Assembly: GCF_040436345.1 (NCBI RefSeq)
Contig: NC_133236.1
Location: 13,756,443-13,820,442, forward strand
DNA: 64,000 nt
From: Pagrus major
Lineage: Eukaryota > Chordata > Actinopteri > Spariformes > Sparidae
Direction of reading: 5' to 3'
Under the pieces are notes generated by a model. The model was not told the origin of the DNA, did no database searches, and saw only the letters and a program-made list of their open reading frames with translations. The position numbers and the translations under genes were made by a program. Below, piece by piece: positions 13,301-27,100 of the stretch (within the stretch, counting starts at the first letter, position 1; every line of letters begins with the position of its first letter).

Positions 13301-16300
13301 ATTACAAGACACTGTACCATCACAATGATGTTGAAGTTGTTATTTTAAGGTCGAAAAGTTACATAATGTTGCTTTAATGTGCATATAAATAAAATCAGAA
13401 ATGTATGTCGGGTCGTGTGTCCCTACAGACTCTCTAATCCTGTTTGCTATAGCATGCCGCTGTTTCCCTCTTTGCTGCAGTGCAGACAGCGCTACATCAC
13501 AGATGCACACCCATGTTGACCGGGCCACACCATTAGTATACAGCTCGCTCTATAAGGCAGCAGCCTGGACTTAACCTTGATTAGCCCTCTTTCTTGCAGC
13601 GGTGACTGCTTGAATAGAAACAGGAGGGACATTTAAGGAGCAGCTTTACCGCTGCTCAGTCTCCACTAACACCTGCGGTGAAATGTTGACATTTTATCTG
13701 ACTGGAAGAGGAATACACACATTCCCCACACCACCTTCCTCCTCCATTTGCTACTAGAGTAATGGCGTGTGATCAGTGAATGATTACTTCTTTTTTAAAC
13801 CGGCTGTCGTAGCAGATCCTCACATGATAGGAGAGAGCAGATGGAACAACGCGCCTCATAGAAAACTGAAGAGCGATCGAGTGTTATTACTTTCATGACA
13901 AAGCTCATCTGATATGTGTTTGGTCACACTAAGAGGTGGGACAGGATGGAAAGATTGGGAAAGATTAAAACGGCTGTACCGAAGGTCGCTGTTTTACAGT
14001 CAAAGCTTCTATTCAGGTTTTTGAATGAACCTTCAAAGGTCTGTTTTCATATTTTCTGTCATCATCAACCTGAAAAAATAAAGTGGTTCATCAACAGCAA
14101 TCTTAAAATGCTTCCAAACTAAACAAATATCTTAGTTGTAACAACTTTTGTAATTCACTATAGTAGTGTTTGAGCAGAAATAACTCTTCGTAGAGCATTG
14201 ATACCCGACCCAAACCCAGTCAGGGTTCGGATAGAAATGTAGAAATTAGTTCAGGTCAAGTTCGGTCACATCAGTGAGTGTTTTCAAAATCTTTTGGTGA
14301 AAATATAGTGTAAAATCAAAAATATTTTGTGTAAAAAATAAATGATAACTGACAATAAATGATGTGACTGCTGTCTCTGTTGGGACTATAACTCCTGTTA
14401 AGTGCTTGGGTTTGTTATTTACATGACAACTTTGAACGCAACACAGGCTAAATGTCACTTTTAAGGCAGGAGGAGGAGGATTCAAAACTTGAAACTACGG
14501 AAAACCATGTGGGGAATTAGTCAATATGGAGACATTTCAATTTCAACGCAGTAATAACAAAGCAGTTATGTAAAATGTAAAAAAATCTGCCGGAGCCACA
14601 CGCAATGCTAGACCGCCCTGTCAACACAGGTGCGTGCTTCCCTTTTTGTCCCGCAAGCGGTAGAGCAAACAGTTTTTAGACAGCATTGAAAATGTTGTTT
14701 TTGGAAGGCTTAACACACAACAAATGGGGCTTAATTTGTGCCGGATCTTGCCCAAACAGGATCCGGGACCTCCCAGATTGCAACAGCACCTATTTGATTG
14801 AATCCTGCACCTCCTTTTGTCTCTATCAAAACATTTACTGTTATCTATTCTGTTCTTCTTTTATTTCCCAATGAGGTTACTCATAGCTGACAGGGAAGTG
14901 AAGGGATAGTCAAGGAAAGAGGGAGAGAGAGCTGTGAGCCGTAATCAGCTGTTTTTTACACATCTCTCCCTGCTGATTTGGGGTGATTGTCTGAATACTC
15001 TGATCAATAAATGTAAATAAATAATGCTCAGTTTGTGATGACGGTTACAGTTTTTTTTCTTGTTTTAATGGGGTTGTCCAATGTGGATTTTTAATGCGTC
15101 CCGCGACTTTTTCTACTTTCTAATACATTATTTACTTTTTCACTTTATGACGTTCTCGTTTTTTTGGAAATGTTTGGATCACATGAGTCGAAAACATGGA
15201 CGAGGGGAAGTCAGTCACAGTTGGGGGTGCTGAAGGGTCAGTCTATATAACAACGTCATAGTAAATTGTGCATTTTTTGGGATAACTTGTATCTAATTGT
15301 TGTTAACAATAATTCACAACATTTTGTTTTGCACTACAGCAACACCAACATATTATAGGTCAAAGCAGCCACATCAACTACAGTCAAAAAAAAGCAAGGA
15401 GATGAAGACAAATTCCCCAGACTCCTTAAAAAAATAAATTAAAAATTGCTCAATTGGTGAGTTGTTAAGCGCTATTTCTGACAAATTATGTGGGTCTTCT
15501 TGTAAATTTGGCATATGTTATAACCCTAGTTCCTGCATCTATGGTTGGAAATGATCCTACACAGCCCCCTCTGACAATATGACAGTCGCCTAATCTTTAT
15601 CGGCAACTGTGCAGAAAAAATGTATTCAAACGGAATGAAGAGACATGCAGAAAGCAAAGCTTTGCAGCATCTGGCTTTGTGTTGTCAAAAATATAGAAAC
15701 ATCAATACATAGTTTTTGAATATTTGAAATGGTTTCAATACTGGTTTTTCGCAGTATCCAGTATATAGCTGTGTTTTTGCACTCTCCTCTCCAATGGTAA
15801 GTTGACACATGCACCACTGTAGCGCCTACAAATCCCAATTCCTCCAGAGGTAAATTAACTTAGACGCTGTTTTACTTAACAGACACTACAAAAGCCTCGT
15901 TACATTTATCTCTTAATAAAAATTAGATTTTTTTTTTTTTTTGCCCCAATGTTGTGTGAATGTTTCCTCGTGGTTTTGAATATTCAGATTTTTAAGTATT
16001 GTATGGAAGTTAGAAATTGTCACCACTATGAATGAAGCTTTGAAGCATTGAACTATTCGGTATGGCTCAGAAGATAATAGGAAAAGATGAAAGGAACGGA
16101 GCACGAATGGGGAAAAAAAAAAAAAAAAAAAAAAAAAATCAAGATTCACAGACTCGCACCATGCAGCAAAGACTTTTCAGAGGAACTTGTTGTTGCGATC
16201 GAGAGCTACAGTACCTCCAGCGTCCCCCCGTCACGCCTTTTTAACCAAACCAATTAGCCTAACACAACACGGTGCTGAAACTCACTACGCGTCAATAAAT

Positions 16301-19300
16301 CACTGTCTGCGCTAATTGCAATTAAAATCCCAAACAAACCAGGCGAGACAATAAAGAGGGTTGAAGCTATTTACTCTTAACTTTTAATGGTAATTGTGTG
16401 AGGCTGTGTTTATGTCAAAGTCATATCGGAAGAGCTCCAATCCACTCGAGGCCTCCTTCTCATTAGGGCATGTGTTTTATTGCGTCTGGAGGTGAGAGGC
16501 TGCAGCTCAGGCTCTGACTAACTGGGATCTAATCAATCATTTTCAAATAGGTGACTTACCTCGACGTCCAGGCTAATTTTCCAATTAAGCTCTTTGCTGG
16601 ATGTTATTAGGCAACAATAGGTGTTGTTTTTCATGTTTTTTATGAAACTAAGAACAGCTGAGATCAATAGTGTCAAGAAGAAATATGTGGTATACCTAAT
16701 AATCCTGCTGGGGGAGCACACACGTCAATACACATCCTAGTTTAGTAATGTAATAACCACTTCAATACTTTCATGGTTTCATATCATGATGAAAATACAG
16801 AGAATTGTCATTGTAATATAATTATGCAAAGTTCGCCAGCAAAAATCCACGGATATAAATTTATATTCATATATTTTTTTGCAGTTTTCCCACACACTGG
16901 CAGTTTACTTGCGTTGCTTAGTGAAGGTGAGGGGTTAAAATAATGTGGTTGTATTTTGGCAACATTACAGCATCTGTGAATCAACTGAATCTCATATTTG
17001 CTCCTGTGAAATTGCCTCTCCGTTATAAATAGTGATGTGTAAATTTGGCTGCTCTCACTTGGAGCTTCTCCTGATTACACTCATCTTATTATGCAACTTC
17101 AAAAAGGCAACTGACTGCATCAGTGATGACATGTGTAGATGTGTTATAGGTAGTAAAGAGTGAATAATTGTGTAACCAATTATTTTGGTTTTTAAAAATG
17201 TAATTAATGTAGATCAATCTGTTGAAATTTGTTTCTTAAATTCTAGTGTACAACATTAAGAGTCTACAGTCGACACATTGAGCACACTGGCCCAAAAAGA
17301 CTTCTTCCTACAGACTTAATTGTGAAAGAAGCAGCTGTATAACAGTGGATGCATGTTTTTAGGCATCACAACCCCCGCAAAATGACTCATTTCGTTATCA
17401 GAATTTGATCCATTCTGTCCAATAACATTTGGAGAGTCTAGAAGAGCCACACGAAAAAGAAAATATTTTATCCCCATTCAACTTATCGGATGGCTAAACC
17501 GGAAGTTGGCTGGCTCAGCTGGCAGAAGTCTCTGGTGTTTGGCTTCGTGCTCCACCGAGCAACTTTCATAGGAATGAGTCCATGCCTCCAAGCTGTATCC
17601 AGTTCTCCTTAATACATCCGTGGGCAGTACTTAGGCACAGTGGTAACCAGGGTAACCCTTGTCTTGCATAGCAAGACCTATGCCAGCACTGGAGAAAGGT
17701 CTGGCTGCACCAATTCTCATTCTGGGATAGTTGAAAAAAAAATGGCTTTGCTATATTCAAAATGGCTAAATCTTTGTAAAATTGTAATTGTAAAGTGGCA
17801 ACTGCTAGCTTGTTTGCATTAAGGGTGTTAGCATAGTTTTAGAGTAACTTGCAATTTTCAGAGTGTAGGTTAATGACTTGGAGGTTGTCATTGTTTCACT
17901 AGCGATTGGGATTTTGATAACAAAATACGCAGATAGGGGAAGGAAGAGCGACCATAACAATAACATCAGCATGCTAACATGCGCAGAATCACAATGGCAG
18001 TGCTAATCTGCAGATGCTAATGTTTACCATGTTAACCACCATGGTTTAGTGTGTCAGCCTGCTAACATTTTTATAGTTTTTTTCTGTTTTTTAGCTTCCT
18101 ACAAACAATATAAAACACCGGTTACACAGCTAAAGAGCCTATTATCACTTTTTTTGCACAAAAGCTGTCCCCCCCTGGATGTCTGACAATGCTAAATTCT
18201 GGACCACCAAATTGCTGTTGGGGAGATTACTATTGGTTAGTCTATAGTCAATCAATAAAACACTAATCAACAACAATTGCTATAATTGTTTTAGTTATGT
18301 ATCAACCAACGTTTCAGGGCCTTTTCGAGAACAACAAAGTAGTTCATTGAGGTAAATGCTAACCCTAACCTTTACATGCTAATTTGCACACTGTGACAAT
18401 GCTAACATTGATTTTTAGCAGTAATGTTTACCATGTTCATCATGTTAGTTTAGTTTGGTAACTTGCTAAAATTTGCTTAGTAGTACAATTTCACAGTACA
18501 GCTGAGGCTGATTTGAAATTGATTCGATGCTAGCCTCTAGGCTAAGTTATGCTGATTGATCTAAGTTATGCTAAGTTATATTGTTTTCTATATAATCGAT
18601 GAAATATTGTGATGGAACTCACACCCCTAATAACAACTTATACAAATACCTTTAATTTCAAATGATTGGGGTGCTCTTGGGAATAAAACAAACCTGACAT
18701 GACAGCAGTCAAGGGGGCAAACTATGCAGCAAATTTGAACACAATCAATACAAACAGCCTATCAATTCTTCCTATAGAGGAACTGAATACATTTTTTTAA
18801 ACAATAGCTGTCATTGTTTTTGCTCTAGACCAACAAATAGACAATACAGAGGCTACACAAAAGGCAAATCAGGTGAGAATGAGTGTTTGCCCAGCACTCG
18901 TCCCCTGTGGATGAAATAACCATTGGTCTGAGAGTGCGGGGACATCTGGGTTCCTAATTATTAAGATGCAAGGAGCCTCAGCTATTAGGATAGTGGAGTA
19001 GACAGGTAAACAGTTCATACTGATCAACAGTGAGCGAAAAATAGATCAATATAAACAAGCAGGCTACACTTAATCGTCTGATGTGAAAACACAGATCTAT
19101 CACCGCCCATCAGGAACAAGCACAACGTTTAAGTTGTTTAGCTGCTTCAGCTAATTAACATTATTCACCTTGCAATGTGTGAGAGGAAAATGAGACACAT
19201 TTGACAGAAAGCTGAGAAATTGCTATGTATACTACTGTCAAACTGATCCATTCTATTTGTTAAATTGATGAGAAAAAAGTGATTTTTCTCTCTCCCACAG

Positions 19301-22300
19301 GCGAAGCATCACCAGTGTTTCTTCTCTCTTTATAAGAAGGTTTCAAAGTCCACAAGAAGAAAAGAACAATGCACCCACTGGCAGCTAAATAAAGGCCTGT
19401 GGATCGCCTTGAATAAGCACCAAACTGCCAGAAGAAAGCATGAATGTTTCAATCCTTCAAAGACTTGAGCGGATGAATTTTGACACACACCAAAGCACTA
19501 CAATCCAAACAAGACTTCCAGACCAGCCACCTCGGTTGATCTATTCACTCCTGAAATCCCGAGTTCCTCTGTCCATGTAGTAAATTCATCAGATAATCGT
19601 CTGAGTCTGACTGAATCATAATGCTGCATTCTCAAAGACACCAAATACACACCGCCACCTGCACTCTGTAAAGACACACTTACAGACCAAGACTAATACA
19701 GTTTGTAGGATCATTCATTGTGCTTGTGGCTACACAAACACAATGTGTAAGAGTTCTTCTCACACAAGGTGTCTTTTTAGTGAATGAACAAAATATTGTT
19801 GGCCAAGCCTTCAGTCTTCTAGTGTGTTCTATGTTGATAAGCTCTAGCCTTTATAGTGCTGCAACAAATACTTAGTTAATTAATATGTTGATTAAACTGT
19901 GATGAAATCAACAAAAGTCCAAAACCAAAAGAGAGCTTAAGATTCAATTTACAATGCTGTCAAATAATCAGCAAATCCTCTCATTTAGGAGGATCAAACC
20001 TTTGAATGTTTGGTGTTTTTGCTTGATAAATTACTAAAAACAATTGACTAATCATCAAAATTGCTGTGGTAATTTTCTTGTAATGGATTAACAGACTAAA
20101 TGTTCCAGCACTAGCCTGTATAAATAAACTAAAGCTAGAATAAAGGGCCATCCGATCACTATAACAATAACTGTAAGGATAACGATGTGAGCATCCATAA
20201 TGATGAACGCTAACATTCTGTTAACAGTGATGACAAGCACACGCAGCACATTCTGGCATTGTCGGCAGCTTAGAAAGCTTGTTCAGCTAGAAAGACCCCT
20301 TCACAGCAAATATTGTTTGGCAGTATGTTGCAGGTAAAATGGCAATTGTTATGCCTCCACGCAGGCAGTCTTGTCCAACCCATTCTTGTATCAGGGACAT
20401 CTCAGAACTACTGCACCTTGAGGGAATTTGTTATGTCCACTTTGAATCAAAGATGAACTGATTAGAATTTGATAGTCAGAGATCCTTCTCCCTCATTAAT
20501 GTGATCAGGTTCAATATAAACATTGCAATTAAATCTGAAACAGGCGCTTTTGCTTTTCACTTAGCAACAACTCCCCCGGGATTGTCTTGGCGATCTACTC
20601 TCCTTACTCTTGGTATGTGACCAAGTAAGTGAAATGTGACTCCTGCTACTCTCTACTGCGACCCTGCTGCTAGCGCTGCAAAGAAGATGAGTTTGTAATC
20701 CTAACGTCAGTCGTTCGATTTAAAAAGTAAAACGACAGTGGGGCGGTTGGAAGGTAATGTAATTGGTGTATGACCACCGTGTAACCACGGCAGGCCTAAC
20801 AAGGTCATTTAAAAAAGTACCTAAAGCGACATACTGTATACCCACAAAGCAGTCATATGCATTGTTTAAACGCAGGGCTGATGCCCACTTAAAGTAATGT
20901 CTTCTTACTTAATGGCTGACACAGAGTCGCATAAGCTGCACCAGCATGATACTGACATCAATCGATAGGTTAAAATCTATCCAACATTGATGTGAGAAAC
21001 CATTTCCTCACATTGATTCATGGAAGAATTAGATGCATCAGTGTGTTCATGAGGTATTGACATATTTATTTACACACCCACAAAGCACAAGCAGCCACTG
21101 GTCAGCCAAGAGGGGTCAAAAGCTTTATGTCAATGAATAAAAGACCGTAAGCGTAAGACGTAAACAGCAACTATCTATGGTGTCCACCTTCATCTTTCTT
21201 TGGAATGTAAGATTGCCATGAGGTGATCAATAGATTTAAGTGGCTGCCGCTTTCCTTTTTCCTCAGGACTGTCTCGGCAAGATGCTCTGAATCACAAATG
21301 CCCCACAGTCAACTCTGCTTGTGTTTCAGCTGGAGCTTTTCAATGGCTGTCGTTCATCTCGGTTCCTCAAATTGCAGCCTCAGGTTACAAACATATTCAA
21401 AAGCAGACTCTCAGGTTTATCAAATGCTATTGATCCTTTATTACAATTGCCTGTCGGATATATTATTTACATTGGAGGGATAATCTCAAGTCGTAAAAAC
21501 TCAATTGCTTCTTGAAGAAATGGTTATCTTGCTGACAGAGGATTGGGCGGTTTGGTGTTTAAAGATCATTTGACTGGTCACAACTGTTGTGTTTGGTTGG
21601 AGCTAATATTAAATGCAAAAATGTTCCAGCAGGAGGACGATGACAACCAAAGGCTTTTGGAAGCCATGCATCTGGTGGAAAGCTTTGGGTGTCATTATTA
21701 TCAGCACCGCTATTGTTATTTACCACATGACAAGCAACACAGTGTGGGAGGCGTGAAGCACACAAAGCAATTATCTTTAATTGAGGTAGAGAATCACACC
21801 ATTAAATGACTAATTTGATTTTTCTTTCAAAACCGCACTCTTTTTAAATAATTGGCCCAGCTTTGAGAATTAAAGGTTATTTGACAATGTTGCATGGACA
21901 CAATTATGTCTCATCTGTGGGGAAAAAAAAAAATCAATGGTCACCCTCAATATCAATATTTAGACAGCTTGAAAGGCTGTGCACAGATAACAAGAGTAAC
22001 TTAGATTTCACTGATACATTATGTTACAAGGTTTAAGGGGAGTTTTTCTTTTACCAGTTTCCTACAATTTTGAACGGCCAAATCGAATGTACCGCAGTGC
22101 CTGACACTAAGACTGTCACATTTCTCCTCTTGAATCTGAGATTCAACAACCGGTCAGAGTCTTCTTTCCACTTCCTAGCATGAGCTTTCCTTGGGAGACT
22201 AAGCAGCATGATTCCCTGAAAGTCCTTACACCAAGAATGAAAAGCTTCTACCCCTCTGTCTTCCTTCTTTTCTGTCTTGAAAAACTAAAACAATTGATAA

Positions 22301-24120
22301 AATGCAAATTACATTTCAACTGGAAGATCTTGATCCTTATTCTTTATAAGTTAATAAATACGGCTCATAAAAAAATTGGTATATTGTTCGGTCATCAATC
22401 CTTGGAGCCTACGAGGAATGGGCAGGTGTCACTGGGTTCAACTGTGTAGGTGGCTGTGCCCAATCGGCGAAAACTGGGCAATCACCGTATAACTGTGTGC
22501 CTCATTACGTGAACTCCCTGAGGGATACATTAGACATGCCTCATATCCTTTGTATTTTATTCTCCTGATAATCAATAGCAAGCCTGCAGCTCAGGGTCGG
22601 CGGGAACCTGCATTATATATTCACATGAAAGAGAAACTGTTTCAAAGAAACCCAACCGGTTCAAGCACAGAGCGTGAGGATGAAACAGCTGCGGTCCTTT
22701 CAGGGCGCTCAGGAAAGATGTGATTTCTGAAGGAGCCAGAAAAATGGTGGTGCTTCAATGGGTCCTCCTGTAGGCTGATGGGGCAAGAAGATGATGAGCA
22801 ACCGTCTCTAAATGCTCCATTATAAAAACTGAAGAATGCAGCCATGATTTCCAATGCCAATACCTTTGTGGTAGTCAAAAGGCTGACTTTATGCGTGCAT
22901 GACATTTCACAATGCACAAAATTCTTAAATTCAGGGAGTAAAAACGCACAAAAAATAGCAAATTTTCTGCTGTGGTGTTGAAGAATATTAAAATATTGAC
23001 ATTTGTTTGACTTATTTTTCTAGAACATATTTCAAGACTGGTGTTTGTAATGTTATTGAATTTTATTTGCATCATTAATACAGTGAATCTCTGAAGTATG
23101 ATACAAACCAGCAAAATTGTCTTGGCTGGAGATGCCTTCCTTACTTGCTTGTTGGGACAAACCTTTCTCCATTGACGATGCCAATAAAGACTGTTAAAAA
23201 CACAACCAATGCATTGGGAGCGACACATTTCACACCCAAAAACTGTATAAAATAAGGACTAAATCTAGATCTATAAAGTTCAAGTCAACAACTCTCAACA
23301 CAGATCAGAAAGAAGCAAGATGTCTCACTCCTTAGCAAATTCCATTATCAGCTCTAGAAAAAACAATACGTCTAGAAAGAAAGGCAAACCCGTCTCATGG
23401 CAATGTGAACAGAATTAATTGCAGATTATTAGCGGGTTTATCCGTGTTTAAAAAACCGACATATACATGCTAATTTGGGTGTAACCAGTGGGATTAGTGC
23501 CTTAATCCTGCATTCTTTCTAATGGCCAGCGAGGGGCGAATTTATCGGTTGCAAAAAGAAGTCACATTGTATGCAAGCTTATAAGAAAATGACCCTACTT
23601 TTAACTTGATTTATTACCTCAGTAAACAGTTTCCGGATGAGTTTATGGTCTCAATGGATTCTTTCAAGCCTTCTTAAATGCAGCACGATGTTCAATTTGT
23701 AAATTATGGTCCCATTTAGAGTAAAACAGACTTTAAAGTAGGGGTGTGCGATATGACGATATTAGATCGTGAAGGATTAGAATGTGTAGACGATCTGCCA
23801 AAGTGCAGAGATCGTAGGGATCGTCTAGGGCACATTCTATAAATTGCAGTTCTATGCTGATGCATCGACGCACCTAATGTATTACGTCGTCAACCTGACC
23901 GACCAATCATAGCGAATTACGGGCAGTGACGCGCTTTCTTACCCGCCTCCTTGTTTAGCGTGTAGCGGGAGCCGCATGGAGAGCCATGGCTGAAAGCCAA
24001 ACGGAGGAGTTGGTTGCTTTTTTTAAAAAAAATTAAAAAAAACAGCGTTTCACCATCTCTCATCTCTGCCAGTTAGCCCCTCCACCTGCCACCTCTCTCG
24101 AGTGTGCACGCATGCACACA

Positions 24121-24171
<51 letters not shown>

Positions 24172-27100
24172 GTGCATGGATAGGTCGCGCTTAGCTGCTA
24201 ATAAACGGTAAATGCGCTAATTGTACAGTGTTCAAATTCCCGCGAGCCCCCCACCCCCCCGTCAGATAGTCCGACCACTGACGGACTTAGTTGACCCTTT
24301 TCAATAAGCTATTTAGTGTTTTGATATACTTAAATCCTGTTAAAATGACTGTGTTGAATGAAACAAACAGTAATGTCTTCATTGATATTTTACTTTCATG
24401 TTTATTGAAAGCTACCTTTTATGTTGCAAGAGTGCACTTTATCAGAGTGTTGTTGTTTACCTTTTAGTATGTTTACGTTGTTTGCACATGTTGGCAAAAC
24501 TGCAACTATTTAAATTAAAATCTGTTCAGAAAGGTTCTTTGGCCTAAATTGTCTGTTTTTCTTTTTTTGATTTAAGATCGTGATAAAATCGAAATCGTGA
24601 TTTTATTTTTAAAAAATCGTGATATGATATTTTTGCCATATCGCCCACCCCTACTTTAAAGTAGGGTATGCTTCAGGGTGTTGACAAGTCACTACCATGG
24701 CGTGTCCTCGGGTTCTCAGTCAGATCCAATCAGGATGTCCTCCAGCTCCGCCCTCTTGTTTAAATATGGTCACTTCTGGCTACAAAAACCAAGATGGCGA
24801 TGGCCATAACGCCAAACATGAGGCTATAAAATAGTCGTCCACAAACCAATCAGGGATAACACTTTGGGTTTACACTTGCAACAACAACAACAACCCCATT
24901 TTTGGTGCAGAACTCGTGCCACTGTCCAACATGAGAACATGTATGGGGAGACTTACAAGGCTTTGGAAAAACCTTGTCTAAATTTAGGCAAAAATGTCAT
25001 ATAATAACACCACCATCTTAACCATGACTGCTCACCTGTGAGAGGCTTCATGTGATTACACGTGTGGTAGTGAGTGCTGATGGCATGCTACACAACACGT
25101 GACAGTGTGTTAGTCTCATTGCGTCAACAGCAGTCACCAAGCTGTTCTCAGCTTGAGTGGATGCTGCCTACAATATGAAGAGCTGCTCATGAGTCCAGCA
25201 ACAAGCAGGAAACAGATGAGCTTTTTAAACTGTTGGGCCTTACAGTCCTCTCAGATCATATCCTTATCGAACACATTGCTTGGCTTCATCAACAGGAGGT
25301 TAAAAGGTGGTCTTGAAGATCAGACGCAACAAAAAGCCAAAAGCATTGATTCAAAGCATGTCAAGGAGCCATAATCTTTGACTAGCTTATTGTCAATAAT
25401 AGATCAATATATTTCTATTTATCTTTTTCATGTTTCTCCTCATCTATATAATGATACTCCCAACTCATTACTACTGATGCCACATGGCACTGGACGAGGC
25501 TGAAGTCAGTGATACTGATTTTAGGTGATATTTCCAGCCCTAAGTGGACGTAACTGACAATAAAACCATCTTGCCAGGTCTATAAAAGCAGTTTAAAGAC
25601 TAGAACTAGACCAATAAAATCAGCCACTTTGATATATTGGCTATTATCTGTGTCAATGTTTATTTTAGCCATTACCTAACAAGTTGCACTACAGAAATTA
25701 AACTTTTTAAGGACATTTAAGCAGTATTATGATTACGATTGTCCACCGGAGAGGCTGCATGTACATTTTTCCATTGAAAATCGTCTCAGTCACATTGACT
25801 GAATATAGAGATGGACATGACAGCTCCCTAAAATTTAAGACAAAACACCTGAATTGCAGATGGAACATGGGCAAAGCTAAAAACCCAAAGTACATGTCAA
25901 ATTTTTCCCAAAGATGGTTTCTGTCATTTTAGGTAGTTCTTATCATGCTGATGTATGTTCAAGATGTATGGCAGTGCTTGTATCCAGGAGATTTTGGCTT
26001 CATTTTTGTACAGTGGTAGGAAGTGGAGACATGTAGTCCGTCTTACAGTTAACGCTTTGTCACAATAAAAAAAAAAACCTCTATTACAAGTGTTTGTTTA
26101 CATGTTTACTAGTGCAGTGCCATTCAAAACATGCTGTTTTAAACAACCAGTGGTCTACATAAGTGCAATTTTCAGGTACTTTACTTGAGTATTTCAATTT
26201 TCTGCTACTTTATACTTCCTCCCCACTACATTTATTTGATAAATTTAGTTACCAGTCACTAGTTACTTTGCAAATTCAGATTATTCAGTGTTTATGGGCT
26301 ATTAACTGTGACGTGTTACCAATCAGATAGTATTTTGGGCGGGACATTGTGTGAGAGGGTGCTGCATTCGAGCTAAAGTAGAACATTTTTAAATTAGTTT
26401 ATTTTATCTGCAATCTGACAGAAAAAAATCACAATACTGATAATCGAAAAAATGTCTATCAGCCCGATAATTGGCCAGGGCCGGTAATCAGTCTACCCCT
26501 ACATCCTGGAACAGCTGACGGTGCTGCCAAGCAACAGTAAACATTCTAGCTCCTACCGTTAGCTCGCAAATTACTGTTGGCAGAAACCTAAAATCTCACC
26601 TCCAGTTCTCGCTGAAGAATAGAAAACTTGTGTTGATAGTGTCTCCCCACTCATCCAGACTCATTTAACCTTCTGCTTTTGTTTTTTCTCACTGCCACAT
26701 GTTATTACAGCACGCTAATCTCCATTTTGTTTACATCTGCTTCCCCATGAGATCATGTGAGAGGGATCACGTGTTAGCTCAGCTGAAGCCACACCCCTGC
26801 CGCTGCACAAAGCGGTGTTTGGTGTTTAATCAAGATGTATTTATATTGAACCTGTCCTGTGTCCAAATTACATCAAATTCGACTGCACTTCTTTGGGTCC
26901 TCAGCAACAAACCTGCCAAGTGTGAAGTAGATCAGATAAACTGTTCTCGAGATAGGCGAAAAACAGACAGACAGACCAACAGATTTCTTGCTTTATAGTT
27001 AGTTGTGTTTATGTTTTACCAGATTGCTTTCAACTCCAGTTTCAGTATCAGCTGTATCAAGGAAAACAGTTGTGTTTGGTCCCTCTATAGTTATATCTAT

